Position numbers and translations under genes: made by a program. From Pseudomonas sp. ACM7 (GTDB lineage: Bacteria; Pseudomonadota; Gammaproteobacteria; Pseudomonadales; Pseudomonadaceae), in assembly GCF_004136015.1 (NCBI RefSeq), contig NZ_CP024866.1, positions 2,614,336-2,678,335 of the forward strand: 64,000 nucleotides of DNA, read 5' to 3'. Below, one piece after another: positions 57,301 to 64,000 of this stretch (positions are counted from its first letter, which is position 1; each line of letters opens with the position of its first letter). The notes below the pieces were generated by a model, which saw nothing but the letters and a program-made list of their open reading frames with translations, was not told where the DNA came from and made no database searches.

Positions 57301-60300
57301 GTCTGGACAACGGTAACGGTCAGATTGCCGGTAACCGCATCGACCTCAGCCTCAGCGGCGCCCTAGGCAACCGTGCCGGTATCGTTGAAAGCGACACCAC
57401 GCTGACGGTAAAAGCTGCCAGTGTCGATAACCAGACTGGCCGGCTTCGCTCTCTGGGCACTACCGGTAAGACCAGCTTCCAGATCGGCGGCCTGCTGGAT
57501 AACCGTAATGGCGTACTCGAGACCGCCAACACCGATCTGACCTTGGCCGTTGGCAGCTTTCTCAATACCGGTGGCCAACTCAATCACGTCGGTCTTGGCC
57601 GATTTGATATCTCCACCGCCAACGTCATTGGCGCCGGAGGCGGCATCACCACCGCCGGCACCCTGGATCTGAATGCCGATACCTGGACCAACTCCAGCGT
57701 CATCCAGGCCGGGCGCTTGAATGTCAATGTCGGTAATTTCAGTCAGACCGCCAGTGGCAAGCTCCTGGCCTCTGACTACTTGCAAGCTCGTGGCGGCAAC
57801 TGGACCAACGATGGCCTGATCGCCAGCGATGGTGTGGTGGATATGCAGTTGGGCGGTAGCTATAGCGGCAATGGGCGGATGTCGAGTATTGGCGCTCTTT
57901 CCCTGACCGCGGCGCAGTTGAACCTTAGTGCTGCCTCAAGCATTGCTGGTGGTGGTGATTCCATAGTCAAGATCGGCGGACAGCTGACCAACGCCGGGCG
58001 ACTGACTTCCAATGCTGACCTGACAGTCGAAGCCGGCAATCTTGCCAACTATGGAACGCTGGGGGCCGCTCAAAACCTCAACCTCAATACTCCGTCACTG
58101 CTCAATGATCGCGGGCTGATTTTCAGCGGCGCCGACATGACATTGGGCGTTGGCAACTTCAACAACCAGAACGGCGACCTGTACGGTCTGCGTGATGTCG
58201 TCGTCAAAGGATACGGCGCAGCAGCCCAGGCCAACCAAGTGTCGAACATCTCCGGCTCTATGGAGAGTGGTGGCAAGTTCACACTCAACGCCGGATCTTT
58301 CACCAACCGTACTTCGGGCGACGACGGTACGCAGAACTTTGCCCTGACGCGTACTCTGGTTTCCGGTTTCCTCGCCGTGCAATGCGGTGATTGCAGCGGT
58401 GACCACTACGACGTCAATTACATCGCCCGGGAAGTCTTCGAAGGCGGACAGGATAGCGACACCACGGCATCCGCCTTGTTGACCGCAGGCGGTGACTTCG
58501 TCTTCAACGGTGGCAATTTCCTCAATAGCAAAAGCACTGTCAGTGCGACCGGCAACATCACCATCAATGCCAACAACCTGAAGAACATTGGTACGGTCAG
58601 CGGCAGCATCGAGCGCACACGTATCTACCGGTCCGGCCGGGTCACCGACGGAACGGTCAATCGCTTCATGCCGCAGGTGGTGGCATACAACCAGCGTAAC
58701 AACCCGGATTTCCCGAACCTCTACTACATCGACGGTTCTGGAGGTTTTAGTTTAGGTACCGCTTTCTCTGCCACAGGCCGTGAGCCCGGCCATGATGGCG
58801 GCCTGATTGAAAAGGTCGTGGTCAAAGACGCCGTAACGAATCAGGTGGTGACCAATACCCTCTCGGGTTATTCCTACGGCTCCACCAGCCCGCAATCCCA
58901 ATACGACCGCAACAACCTGGTAGAACTGCCGACCCGCTTGCAGACCTACACCCTGGTCAGTGACATTGAAACCGCGCGTGATGGTGGAAGCGTCACCGCC
59001 GGGCGCAATGCCGTCATCCAGGCGGGCGGCAACGTTTCAATCACGGCTACCCAGGATCTGCAGAACAGTGTCATCCACCAGGACTACGGTTCCACCGGCG
59101 GCACCAATAAAGTCGTGGATACCAAGGCAAGCGGTGCCGGCACCACTGTCATAAGGCTCAATAGTCAACTGCCGCCCGATCTCGCCCAGCAACAAGTCAA
59201 CCCGCTGACATTACCGGGCTTTAGCCTTCCCACCGGGGAGAATGGCCTGTTTCGTCTGAGCACTCAGAACGCGAGTGGCTTGGCGCCGGATGCGGGCACG
59301 CTGCAGCCGCCGGGTTGGACTGTGGGCAGTGAAAACGTCGTCACGCAAGGACACGCGGTCGCCGCTGTCAGCGGTGGTCCGCGCAGCTTGCTGGTAAACA
59401 CCCCGGCGATCCTCACCAGCAGTGATCCCGCCATAGACCCGGTTAGCCACACATCGACGGCGACTGCGAGCGGCGCTAGCACACTCGACGTTTCCGTTAA
59501 GTCGACCGGTCCGCGCAGAGGCGGACTGGGCAACGATACCAGGTCCACGATCGGCATTCGCCCCCTGACTCGCGTCACCGGCCTGCCGGACGTGAAAGCA
59601 CCGGCCAACGGCCACAAATACCTGATCGAAACCAATCCGGTACTCACCAACCTCAAGCAGTTCATGAGTTCGGATTACCTGCTGAGCAACCTCGGCTACG
59701 ACCCCGACACCAGCGCCAAACGCCTGGGCGACGGCCTCTACGAACAGCGCCTGATCCAGCAAGCGGTCGTCGCTCGTACCGGCCAACGCTACATCGACGG
59801 CCAGACCACCGACGAAGGCCTGTTCAAGTACCTGATGAACAACGCCATCGCCAGCAAGGACACCCTCAATCTGTCGATGGGCGTCAGCCTGACCTCTCAG
59901 CAAGTCGCAGCGCTGACCCACGACATCGTCTGGCTCGAAGAACATGAAGTGAATGGCGAAAAAGTCTTGGTGCCGGTGCTGTATCTGGCACAAGCCGAAG
60001 GCCGCCTCGGCCCTACCGGAGCGCTGATTGCAGGTAACGACGTAACACTGATCGCCGGTCAGAACCTCGATAACGTCGGCACGCTGCGCGCGACCAATAA
60101 CCTGTCGGCGACGGCGGGCAAGGACTTGGTCAACAGCGGTCTGATTCAGGCGGGTAATCGTCTGGATGTGCTGGCGGGTAATGACGTTATCAACAAGTCG
60201 GGCGGCATTCTTGCTGGTCGTGATGTGAGTGTGAACGCGATCATGGGCGACGTGCTCAACGAGCGCACCATCACTTCGCAAGACAACAAAACCCGCTTTG

Positions 60301-63188
60301 GTACGCAACATCACGATTTCGCTGACAGCGCTGCGCGCATCGAGGCCGCCAACGACCTCACAGTGGGGGCGGGTCAAGACATCAACAATATTGGGGGTGT
60401 GCTGCAAAGCGGCCGTGACATGGACCTGAATGCCGGACGAGACCTCAACGTGTCCTCGGCGCAGGTCACCAACAGTGTGTTCAAGGACAGCAAACACAAC
60501 AGCAGCGACATCACTCAATTGGGTGCGAGCGTCAGCGCCGGTCGTGACCTGTCGGCGCAGGCAGGGCGTGATATCAGCGTGATCGCCAGCCAGATCGACG
60601 CCAAGCGCGACATCGCGATGGCTGCGACCGAGAACATGATCATCAGCTCGGCAGCGGACGAAGAGCATTCCCTGTCCAAGAGTAAAAAACTCACGGTTCA
60701 GGAAGACCACGTCAGCCAGGTCATGTCGGGCATTACGGCCGGCGGCGATGTGGCATTGAGTGCCGGTGATAATCTCGCCGTGGTCTCCAGCCGCATTACC
60801 GCGGGCGACGAGGCGTACCTGGTAGCAGGTGACAACCTCGACATTCTCGCCGCGCAAGACAGCGACTACTCGCTATACGACAAAAAGAAAAAAGGCTCCT
60901 TCGGCTCGAAGAAAACCAAGCGCGATGAAGTCACCGATGTGAAGAACATCGGCAGCGAAATCACCTCCGGCGGCAACATGGTGCTCGCCAGTGGCGGTGA
61001 TCAGCATTACCAGGCGGCCAAGCTCGATAGCGGCAACGACTTGACCATCAGCAGTGGCGGGGCCATCACGTTTGAGGGCGTGAAGGACCTGCATCAGGAG
61101 AGCCACGAGAAAAGTAATACCAGCATGGCCTGGAACTCAATGTCGGGCAAAGGCAATACCGACGAGACCCTACGGCAAAGTCAATTGGTGGCTCAGGGGC
61201 AATTGGTGATCAGGGCGGTTGATGGCCTGAACATCGATATTAAACAGATCAACCAGAAATCGGTCAGCCAGACCATTGATGCAATGGTGCAGGCAGATCC
61301 GCAACTTGCGTGGCTCAAGGAAGCGGAGAAGCGCGGTGATGTGGACTGGCGTCTGATCAAAGAAACCCACGAGTCGTTCAAATACAGCAGTTCGAGCCTC
61401 GGTCAGGGCGCGATGCTGGCGATCATTATCATTGTCACTGTGTTGACGGCCGGGGCGGCAAGCGCTGCGGTGGCTTCTGCCAGTACCGCGATGGGAGCCA
61501 CTGCTGGTGGAACCATGGCAGCCGCTTCTGCAGCCACCGCAGCAACAGCCACTGCTGCTGCCACTTCGGCTACTGCCGCTGGACTGGGTAATGTGATTGC
61601 GACGGGCGTTTTGACCTCCATGGCCAGCACCGCGGCCGTCAGCACGATCAACAACAAAGGCAATATAGGAGCAACCTTCAAAGACGTCTTCTCTTCTGAA
61701 AACCTCAAAGGTTATGTGCTTGCAGGTGCCACCGCAGGCATTGCAGCACAATTCGGCTTTAACCCTACAGAGTTGACGTTCGATTCGGCCGGTGCCAAGG
61801 CACTGGCAATCAAGATTGCAGCCGACACGGTGGCCAAAACGGCAATTATGGGCGGTAGCCTGACGGATAATCTGGTCGATGCAACGTTGGGAGCCGGGAT
61901 CAGTATTGGTGGGGCGTTAGGTGCTAATCAGATTGGTAACACATTGCTGGAAAATGGAAGCCTTTCGAAGATCGCTTTGCACGCTGCACTCGGTGGCTTG
62001 ATGGCCGAGGCCATGGGTCAGGATTTTCGTACCGGTGCTTTGGCTGCTGGTGCTAATGAAGCAATGGTGGATTTCCTTGCGGGCAAATTGTTACCCGAGG
62101 GCGTGAGCAAAGGAAGTTTGGAGTACCAACAGGGAGTCAGTAAGTTACTGGCGGCATCACAGCTTGTAGGTGTGCTGACAGCCATAGCAACTGGAGGTGA
62201 CCCATCCACCGCTGCTGCGATTACGGCCAACGCTACTCAGAACAACTTCTTGAACCATACCGAGAACGACGAACGCTTCGAGGCAATTAAAGATTGCAAG
62301 GCTGGCAATCAGCAGGCTTGTGCTCGTAGGGATGAGCTTAATCGGTTGGATGTGAGTCGTGACAAGGCTGTCTGGGCTGCATGTGATGGGGCTGCAAGGA
62401 GCCCGGGTTGTACCGCCGCACGTGCGGAAGCTCAAATCGCAAGATTTGACTTGCTGAGACACCAGAATACGCCGCAAGCACAGGATCAGATGCGCCAGGC
62501 TTTGAACGATCCCGAATTGTTGAATTTCACTATTCAGGGCGAGTTGCGCAGCATCAAAGTGCTTGATGATGCAGTTGTTCGGCAAATTTCGACCAGTATC
62601 AGCAAAAGTATGTTCTCATTGGGTGCTGACCTGACTCCGGGTGTGGGCGATGCAAAGGCATTTTCCGAAGCCCAGGATTCGTTGGACTATCTCTTTGCAT
62701 CGGTTGGACTGTTTCCGATAGCCGGTGATTTCGTGTCGGCGGGATTGCGTGAGAGCCGGGCACTGCTTAAGGATGGCAGGGCACAAGAGGCCAGTGATCT
62801 GCTCGAAAACCTGGCAAAATATGTTTCAGACGCAAAAGGCGCAGGTGAGGTTGCCTCTATAGGCGGAAAGACCTGTGTTTATAACTGCGTTGTTGATGGC
62901 GTGACTCGTTATGTTGGAATAACCGACGACATAGTTAAGCGCGGTCAAGCTCACCTCAGAGAAAAAGGCATCACAATTGACAGATTAGAGGGTTTACAGA
63001 ACCTTTCACGTGCCGACGCACGGGCAGTCGAGCAAACACTGATCGATTACCATGGCCTTGGTAAAGATGGCGGAACGTTAATCAATAAGATCAACTCTAT
63101 ATCGTCTGTCAAAAACCCGACTAAGTATGAGCAGGGTTTGATTCGCGGTGCCGAGCTGCTGAAAAAAGCTGGATATGAAGGATTTTAA
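51318..63188 (+). CDS. cdiA: CdiA-type giant filamentous exoprotein with C-terminal GIY-YIG-like toxin
   Basis: 3,956 residues. Signal region to about residue 48 (cut after AQA), TPS secretion domain (about 50-290, with GNPNL near 116 and NPYGISCNGCGF near 157) and an LDN/G-rich FHA-1 repeat field to about 2,150. A non-repeated part (about 2,200-2,850) is the expected receptor-binding region. FHA-2 repeats (about 2,900-3,330), a hydrophobic Ala-rich and DUF637-like pretoxin block (about 3,365-3,610), a variable junction near 3,640 and the toxin follow. The last 105 residues hold VYNCVVDGVTRYVGITDDIVKRGQAH, VEQTLIDYH and LINKI, matching GIY-YIG nuclease positions (Tyr, Tyr, Arg, Glu, Asn). No VENN motif is seen. 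Confidence 0.92.
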   Translation: MDVRHYAFLAGQPSAAVKDREHFWGMPKRGLAFLLANVMFWQPMWAQADGIVVATPGTSLGQAGNGVPIIQIATPNGSGLSHNQFHDYNVGTQGVILNNVANQTGATQLGGIIVGNPNLTNRIAAQTILNEVVGGSPSQLRGYTEVAGQSARVIVANPYGISCNGCGFINTPRVTLTTGKPVLDNGRLDRFQVDQGSVAIDGAGLNASNVDRFEIITRSAKINAEIQAKNLTIVAGRNDVNADSLNATARADDGRGKPGLAIDSSALGGMYAGAIKLVGTEAGVGVKLDGKLIASGGDIQLDANGHLSLAQTSATNGAVNVKAASLDARGPVYAGTALNVQTQGNLTNQQTFAARDSITLSAGGVLTNNGIIEAGVNADTSRNATGDVSLSAQNLNNTGKSVIASRTLTVNTSQTLSNQNGTLSAAQTANITAGTLDNQNNGRVLSSGALSVTANQVFNTKGVINSTGNLTGTVGQLNNSNGEISSAGITRLNAITLNNRSGQVLGDLGLNIDLSGALDNRDGVLGSAKSVDLKAASLDNRDAGVVVSDGGLTIRINGLLDNQNTGEISAKGAIDVRTGKLDNRGGTVSGKDTLTVTGDSADNRGGVIQADKQLKLQIGQLDNRDKGLISGKAGIAYDGIRLDNSGGLLSAVGPVTLNADEVQNAAGRISSQNDLTATIGLLQQQGGALVAQGNLSLTGTTLDNQNGGLVGTTKALTLKVDDINNRAGELSSSLLLTIKGQRLDNSDGGKVLAATDLQMIVAKLINQNKGLIVAKGATTLTGTTLDNTGGTFDSLKSLVITLDDALLNSQGLISSEGTLTVDAASLDNSAGSLGSGGALSVTSRGALLNLGGSISTDNTLTLDSVSLDNSQKGLISGKNATHITTGNVDNSQGGRLISGATLALTAKQVNNATGRIASQQALTASVTGLDQQGGELFSQTSLNLDLNNGQLNNQSGLINAPLLVLKNLKGVNNQHGEISSAQAFTLTAQNLDNSNGKLLSNQGLTLRIAQTLNNLKGVISAASLDSHSDSLNNSEGLISSRGRLELTTDNTLDNQKGAVIADGELLLTADSLDNLGGDIASKADATVQVKTLNNQKGKVITTGVLKLSADTLDNRQKGLLGSTKAMTLTVDTLDNRGGEVSTNADLSVTGTKLDNSDGGQVFTGQALTLTVDQLLNRNKGLLSATTALNLQGRLLDNSGGNLLSVQNMHLNLTGAFDNSLGQVSSEGALTVKTTQLTNTEGSLSSAAGLKLTSDGSVSNQGGAVVTDGVLTLTSASLDNSQQGNISGKGAVTVTTGAFDNSQGGRLNSASTLKLVAGQITNQDDGRIGSQGALTASVTGLDQQGGKLFSNSSLTLDLNNGQLNNQNGLINAPGTLLLKQLKGVNNQGGEISSAEAFTLTAQSLVNSNGKLLSNQGLTLRIANALDNVKGLIGAASLDVHAASLNNSGGSLTSRGDLELTVDGLLRNDAKGLINAAQLLKIGSAEFNNQSGTVLGASAVILDAMALNNRDSGLINSQGNLTLTATSLDSSNDGEVSAKGDIGLTLTSLTQNGGRLLGEKAVSVELANGDFDNRNGLLTAKGPLTLKHLRDLNNRNGEISSNLGFDVITRALDNSAGKLISSQLLTVNGTSLVNQKGLISGWQGLTVNGDSLDNRDNGTLSSRDGNVAVDLKDALLNSNAGALVSKGSLSVEAKSLENSNKGILSSAAGQTLTLGESLNNNQGGLIDSGAALDITAGALTNAGGTINAQKAINATATGLDNTGGSIAGNGAVTLDLLGALTNTSGKLVGAGPVLIKGVTDLANQNGQLASQSTLTLLTGSLDNSNNGTLAAKDALQITASGAVRNDVNGLIYSQNAGLNLQAASLANGKGTIQTKKGLTLDISGDLDNQSGKVIAENGLVMVKAANIDNRGGVLSSIKGALEARAVGVLRNGYDLNNNRQGGIIQAQGLTLSALAGLDNNGGRISAQATDASITTAAFDNRNGVLYAKGLAGVIGTSLDNGNGQIAGNRIDLSLSGALGNRAGIVESDTTLTVKAASVDNQTGRLRSLGTTGKTSFQIGGLLDNRNGVLETANTDLTLAVGSFLNTGGQLNHVGLGRFDISTANVIGAGGGITTAGTLDLNADTWTNSSVIQAGRLNVNVGNFSQTASGKLLASDYLQARGGNWTNDGLIASDGVVDMQLGGSYSGNGRMSSIGALSLTAAQLNLSAASSIAGGGDSIVKIGGQLTNAGRLTSNADLTVEAGNLANYGTLGAAQNLNLNTPSLLNDRGLIFSGADMTLGVGNFNNQNGDLYGLRDVVVKGYGAAAQANQVSNISGSMESGGKFTLNAGSFTNRTSGDDGTQNFALTRTLVSGFLAVQCGDCSGDHYDVNYIAREVFEGGQDSDTTASALLTAGGDFVFNGGNFLNSKSTVSATGNITINANNLKNIGTVSGSIERTRIYRSGRVTDGTVNRFMPQVVAYNQRNNPDFPNLYYIDGSGGFSLGTAFSATGREPGHDGGLIEKVVVKDAVTNQVVTNTLSGYSYGSTSPQSQYDRNNLVELPTRLQTYTLVSDIETARDGGSVTAGRNAVIQAGGNVSITATQDLQNSVIHQDYGSTGGTNKVVDTKASGAGTTVIRLNSQLPPDLAQQQVNPLTLPGFSLPTGENGLFRLSTQNASGLAPDAGTLQPPGWTVGSENVVTQGHAVAAVSGGPRSLLVNTPAILTSSDPAIDPVSHTSTATASGASTLDVSVKSTGPRRGGLGNDTRSTIGIRPLTRVTGLPDVKAPANGHKYLIETNPVLTNLKQFMSSDYLLSNLGYDPDTSAKRLGDGLYEQRLIQQAVVARTGQRYIDGQTTDEGLFKYLMNNAIASKDTLNLSMGVSLTSQQVAALTHDIVWLEEHEVNGEKVLVPVLYLAQAEGRLGPTGALIAGNDVTLIAGQNLDNVGTLRATNNLSATAGKDLVNSGLIQAGNRLDVLAGNDVINKSGGILAGRDVSVNAIMGDVLNERTITSQDNKTRFGTQHHDFADSAARIEAANDLTVGAGQDINNIGGVLQSGRDMDLNAGRDLNVSSAQVTNSVFKDSKHNSSDITQLGASVSAGRDLSAQAGRDISVIASQIDAKRDIAMAATENMIISSAADEEHSLSKSKKLTVQEDHVSQVMSGITAGGDVALSAGDNLAVVSSRITAGDEAYLVAGDNLDILAAQDSDYSLYDKKKKGSFGSKKTKRDEVTDVKNIGSEITSGGNMVLASGGDQHYQAAKLDSGNDLTISSGGAITFEGVKDLHQESHEKSNTSMAWNSMSGKGNTDETLRQSQLVAQGQLVIRAVDGLNIDIKQINQKSVSQTIDAMVQADPQLAWLKEAEKRGDVDWRLIKETHESFKYSSSSLGQGAMLAIIIIVTVLTAGAASAAVASASTAMGATAGGTMAAASAATAATATAAATSATAAGLGNVIATGVLTSMASTAAVSTINNKGNIGATFKDVFSSENLKGYVLAGATAGIAAQFGFNPTELTFDSAGAKALAIKIAADTVAKTAIMGGSLTDNLVDATLGAGISIGGALGANQIGNTLLENGSLSKIALHAALGGLMAEAMGQDFRTGALAAGANEAMVDFLAGKLLPEGVSKGSLEYQQGVSKLLAASQLVGVLTAIATGGDPSTAAAITANATQNNFLNHTENDERFEAIKDCKAGNQQACARRDELNRLDVSRDKAVWAACDGAARSPGCTAARAEAQIARFDLLRHQNTPQAQDQMRQALNDPELLNFTIQGELRSIKVLDDAVVRQISTSISKSMFSLGADLTPGVGDAKAFSEAQDSLDYLFASVGLFPIAGDFVSAGLRESRALLKDGRAQEASDLLENLAKYVSDAKGAGEVASIGGKTCVYNCVVDGVTRYVGITDDIVKRGQAHLREKGITIDRLEGLQNLSRADARAVEQTLIDYHGLGKDGGTLINKINSISSVKNPTKYEQGLIRGAELLKKAGYEGF
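53430..55860 (+). repeat. Internal duplication of about 410 residues in the CdiA repeat field
   Basis: Two successive copies about 1,230 bases apart. LDNSDGGKV (53,544) recurs as LDNSDGGQV (54,774), and ALTASVTGLDQQGG (about 54,078) recurs about 1,233 bases later, followed in both by LNNGQLNNQ-GLINAP and NGKLLSNQGLTLRIA. The first copy starts near 53,430 and the second near 54,660. This is well above the background similarity of FHA repeats. Confidence 0.72.
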
Positions 63189-63647
63189 ATGGCTAAGAAG
63201 GTAAAGCTGGGCGACATTTTGCAGGTATTAACCTCGCAGGGTGTCGCATATGCGCAAGTTACTCATAAGCACCCGGAGTTTGGTTTTTTAATTCGTGTTT
63301 TCCCCGGATTTCATAATGAACAACCAAAAGATTTTTCGGTTGTGGTTGATGTTGAACCACAATTTTCCGCATTCTTTGTTGTTCAAAGTGCGGTAAATCA
63401 AGGCCTTCTATCCGTTGTGGAAAATGTACCGGTTCCCGAAAGGTTACAAGTGTTTCCTACGTTCCGCTCCAGGAATGGCGGGCCCGGAGGCTCTATTTGG
63501 CTGTGGAATGGAAGCGAAGCAGTTCGGCTGGAGAGAGAGATTAGCTCGGAAGAGCTGAAGCATTCCACAAGAGGAATTATCAGTGCGCCATTGCTTGTTG
63601 AGCGTATTGAAAAGAATTACAGAGCCGAGACCCATGAGGTCTGGTGA
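63189..63647 (+). CDS. cdiI: Probable CDI immunity protein (Imm26-like)
   Basis: 152 residues beginning on the base after the cdiA stop; its ribosome-binding site GAAGGA is inside the end of cdiA, ensuring coupled synthesis. The N-terminal part VKLGDILQVLTSQGVAYAQVTHKHPEFGFLIRVFPG resembles the Imm26 family of small beta-rich immunity proteins. No signal peptide, so cytoplasmic, as needed against a nuclease. More A+T rich than cdiA, as is usual for toxin-immunity ends. The role rests mainly on position. Confidence 0.75.
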   Translation: MAKKVKLGDILQVLTSQGVAYAQVTHKHPEFGFLIRVFPGFHNEQPKDFSVVVDVEPQFSAFFVVQSAVNQGLLSVVENVPVPERLQVFPTFRSRNGGPGGSIWLWNGSEAVRLEREISSEELKHSTRGIISAPLLVERIEKNYRAETHEVW

Positions 63648-63681
63648 ATTGTAGAAGTTTCAACTTGATCTGACACTCTCG

Positions 63682-63706
63682 ACACCGGCCTTGCGCCGGT
63701 GTTTTT
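63682..63706 (+). terminator. Rho-independent terminator of the cdi locus
   Basis: Perfect eight-base stem ACACCGGC / GCCGGTGT (63682-63689 with 63695-63702), five-base loop, then TTTT. It ends the locus 34 bases after the immunity gene, directly before the presumed intron. Confidence 0.9.
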
Positions 63707-63710
63707 GCAC

Positions 63711-64000
63711 GTGCGCCAGGCATGGCGCGTTGCGCGCAAGCGCAACCAGCTTGGCTGTGGTGGCCTCGCTGGTGACTTGGAGGTGAAAGTCCTCTACACA
63801 CCCGGCAAGGGGAAGTGTTAGCCAGAGGCAAGGGTGTCGCGGGTGACCGCGAATCTGAAGGAAGCCCGAGGCAAAATGCTGGCTTGACGAACAGCAAGCG
63901 GATAGAGGCGGCGCAGCGGGGTAAAGGGGCGTGTTTCCCTAAAGCCCAATACTTGCACGGGACGCTGCGACGTAGATCCGACAGGCATAAGCAGGAAGGT
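63711..64000 (+). mobile_element. Group II intron, 5' part (runs off the window)
   Basis: Starts with GTGCG, the 5' end of bacterial group II introns, followed by domain I-like structured sequence: GGAGGTGAAAGTCCTCTACA, CCGGCAAGGGGAAGTGTTAGCC, GGGTGTCGCGGGTGACCGCG and GAAGGAAGCC, all typical of Pseudomonas-type group II introns. No open reading frame in these 290 bases; the reverse transcriptase would lie beyond the window. Insertion directly after a terminator hairpin is the habit of class C introns. The exact class is not determined. Confidence 0.75.

Noticed and set aside
52600..57500. Many TGGATAAC strings resembling DnaA boxes in cdiA
   Set aside because: They come from the LDN codons CTG GAT AAC of the FHA repeats and have two mismatches to TTATCCACA.

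Overview
The window is the replication-origin region of a Pseudomonas chromosome, most like the P. fluorescens group. The evidence is gene order: htrB-tag // glyQS-gmhB-plsC // gyrB-recF-dnaN-dnaA // oriC // rpmH-rnpA-yidD-yidC-mnmE // mnmG-rsmG-parA-parB // atpIBEFHAGDC-glmU-glmR-glmS. Perfect DnaA boxes (TTATCCACA) occur at least 22 times between 0.7 and 36.5 kb, and two parS palindromes lie inside recF. Positions 1-33,221 are conserved housekeeping DNA. It covers cell envelope (HtrB, GmhB, PlsC, GlmU, GlmS), glycyl-tRNA synthetase, initiation and segregation of replication, membrane insertion, tRNA modification and the F1Fo ATP synthase. Two separate intergenic DnaA-box clusters with AT-rich tracts are present: one between dnaA and rpmH (oriC), the other between mnmE and mnmG.

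At 33,244, 22 bases after the glmS stop, an accessory region begins exactly where Tn7 relatives insert. It opens with three 20-bp-period copies of a TnsB-site-like repeat. Then follow tnsA, tnsB, tnsC and tnsD (catalytic residues present; TnsB D/D/E spacing is identical to Tn7), and a second, AT-rich TniQ-type gene on the opposite strand. No matching left end could be found. Downstream (40.4-49.5 kb) is a patchwork: the amputated start of a defence-type operon (SMC/DndD-like ATPase plus a small partner), an IS66 transposase fragment, and a three-gene operon. That operon encodes a ferritin-like protein, a LodA-like oxidase predicted to carry a cysteine-tryptophylquinone cofactor, and a LodB-like flavoprotein. 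An orphan DUF2384 antitoxin, a BPSL0761-family gene with a degenerate second copy of its tail, and gene-poor scar DNA follow.

From 49.6 kb the composition returns to GC-rich. A two-partner-secretion/contact-dependent-inhibition locus is present: a CdiB-type transporter, a 3,956-residue CdiA-type exoprotein ending in a GIY-YIG nuclease-like toxin, and a small protein starting directly after it, the probable immunity protein (Imm26-like). A terminator follows, and a group II intron appears to start just after it and run off the end of the window.

The most promising undescribed system is the ferritin-like/LodA/LodB operon beside a Tn7-like module with two target selectors. All family assignments rest on reading the proteins by eye; no database search was possible.
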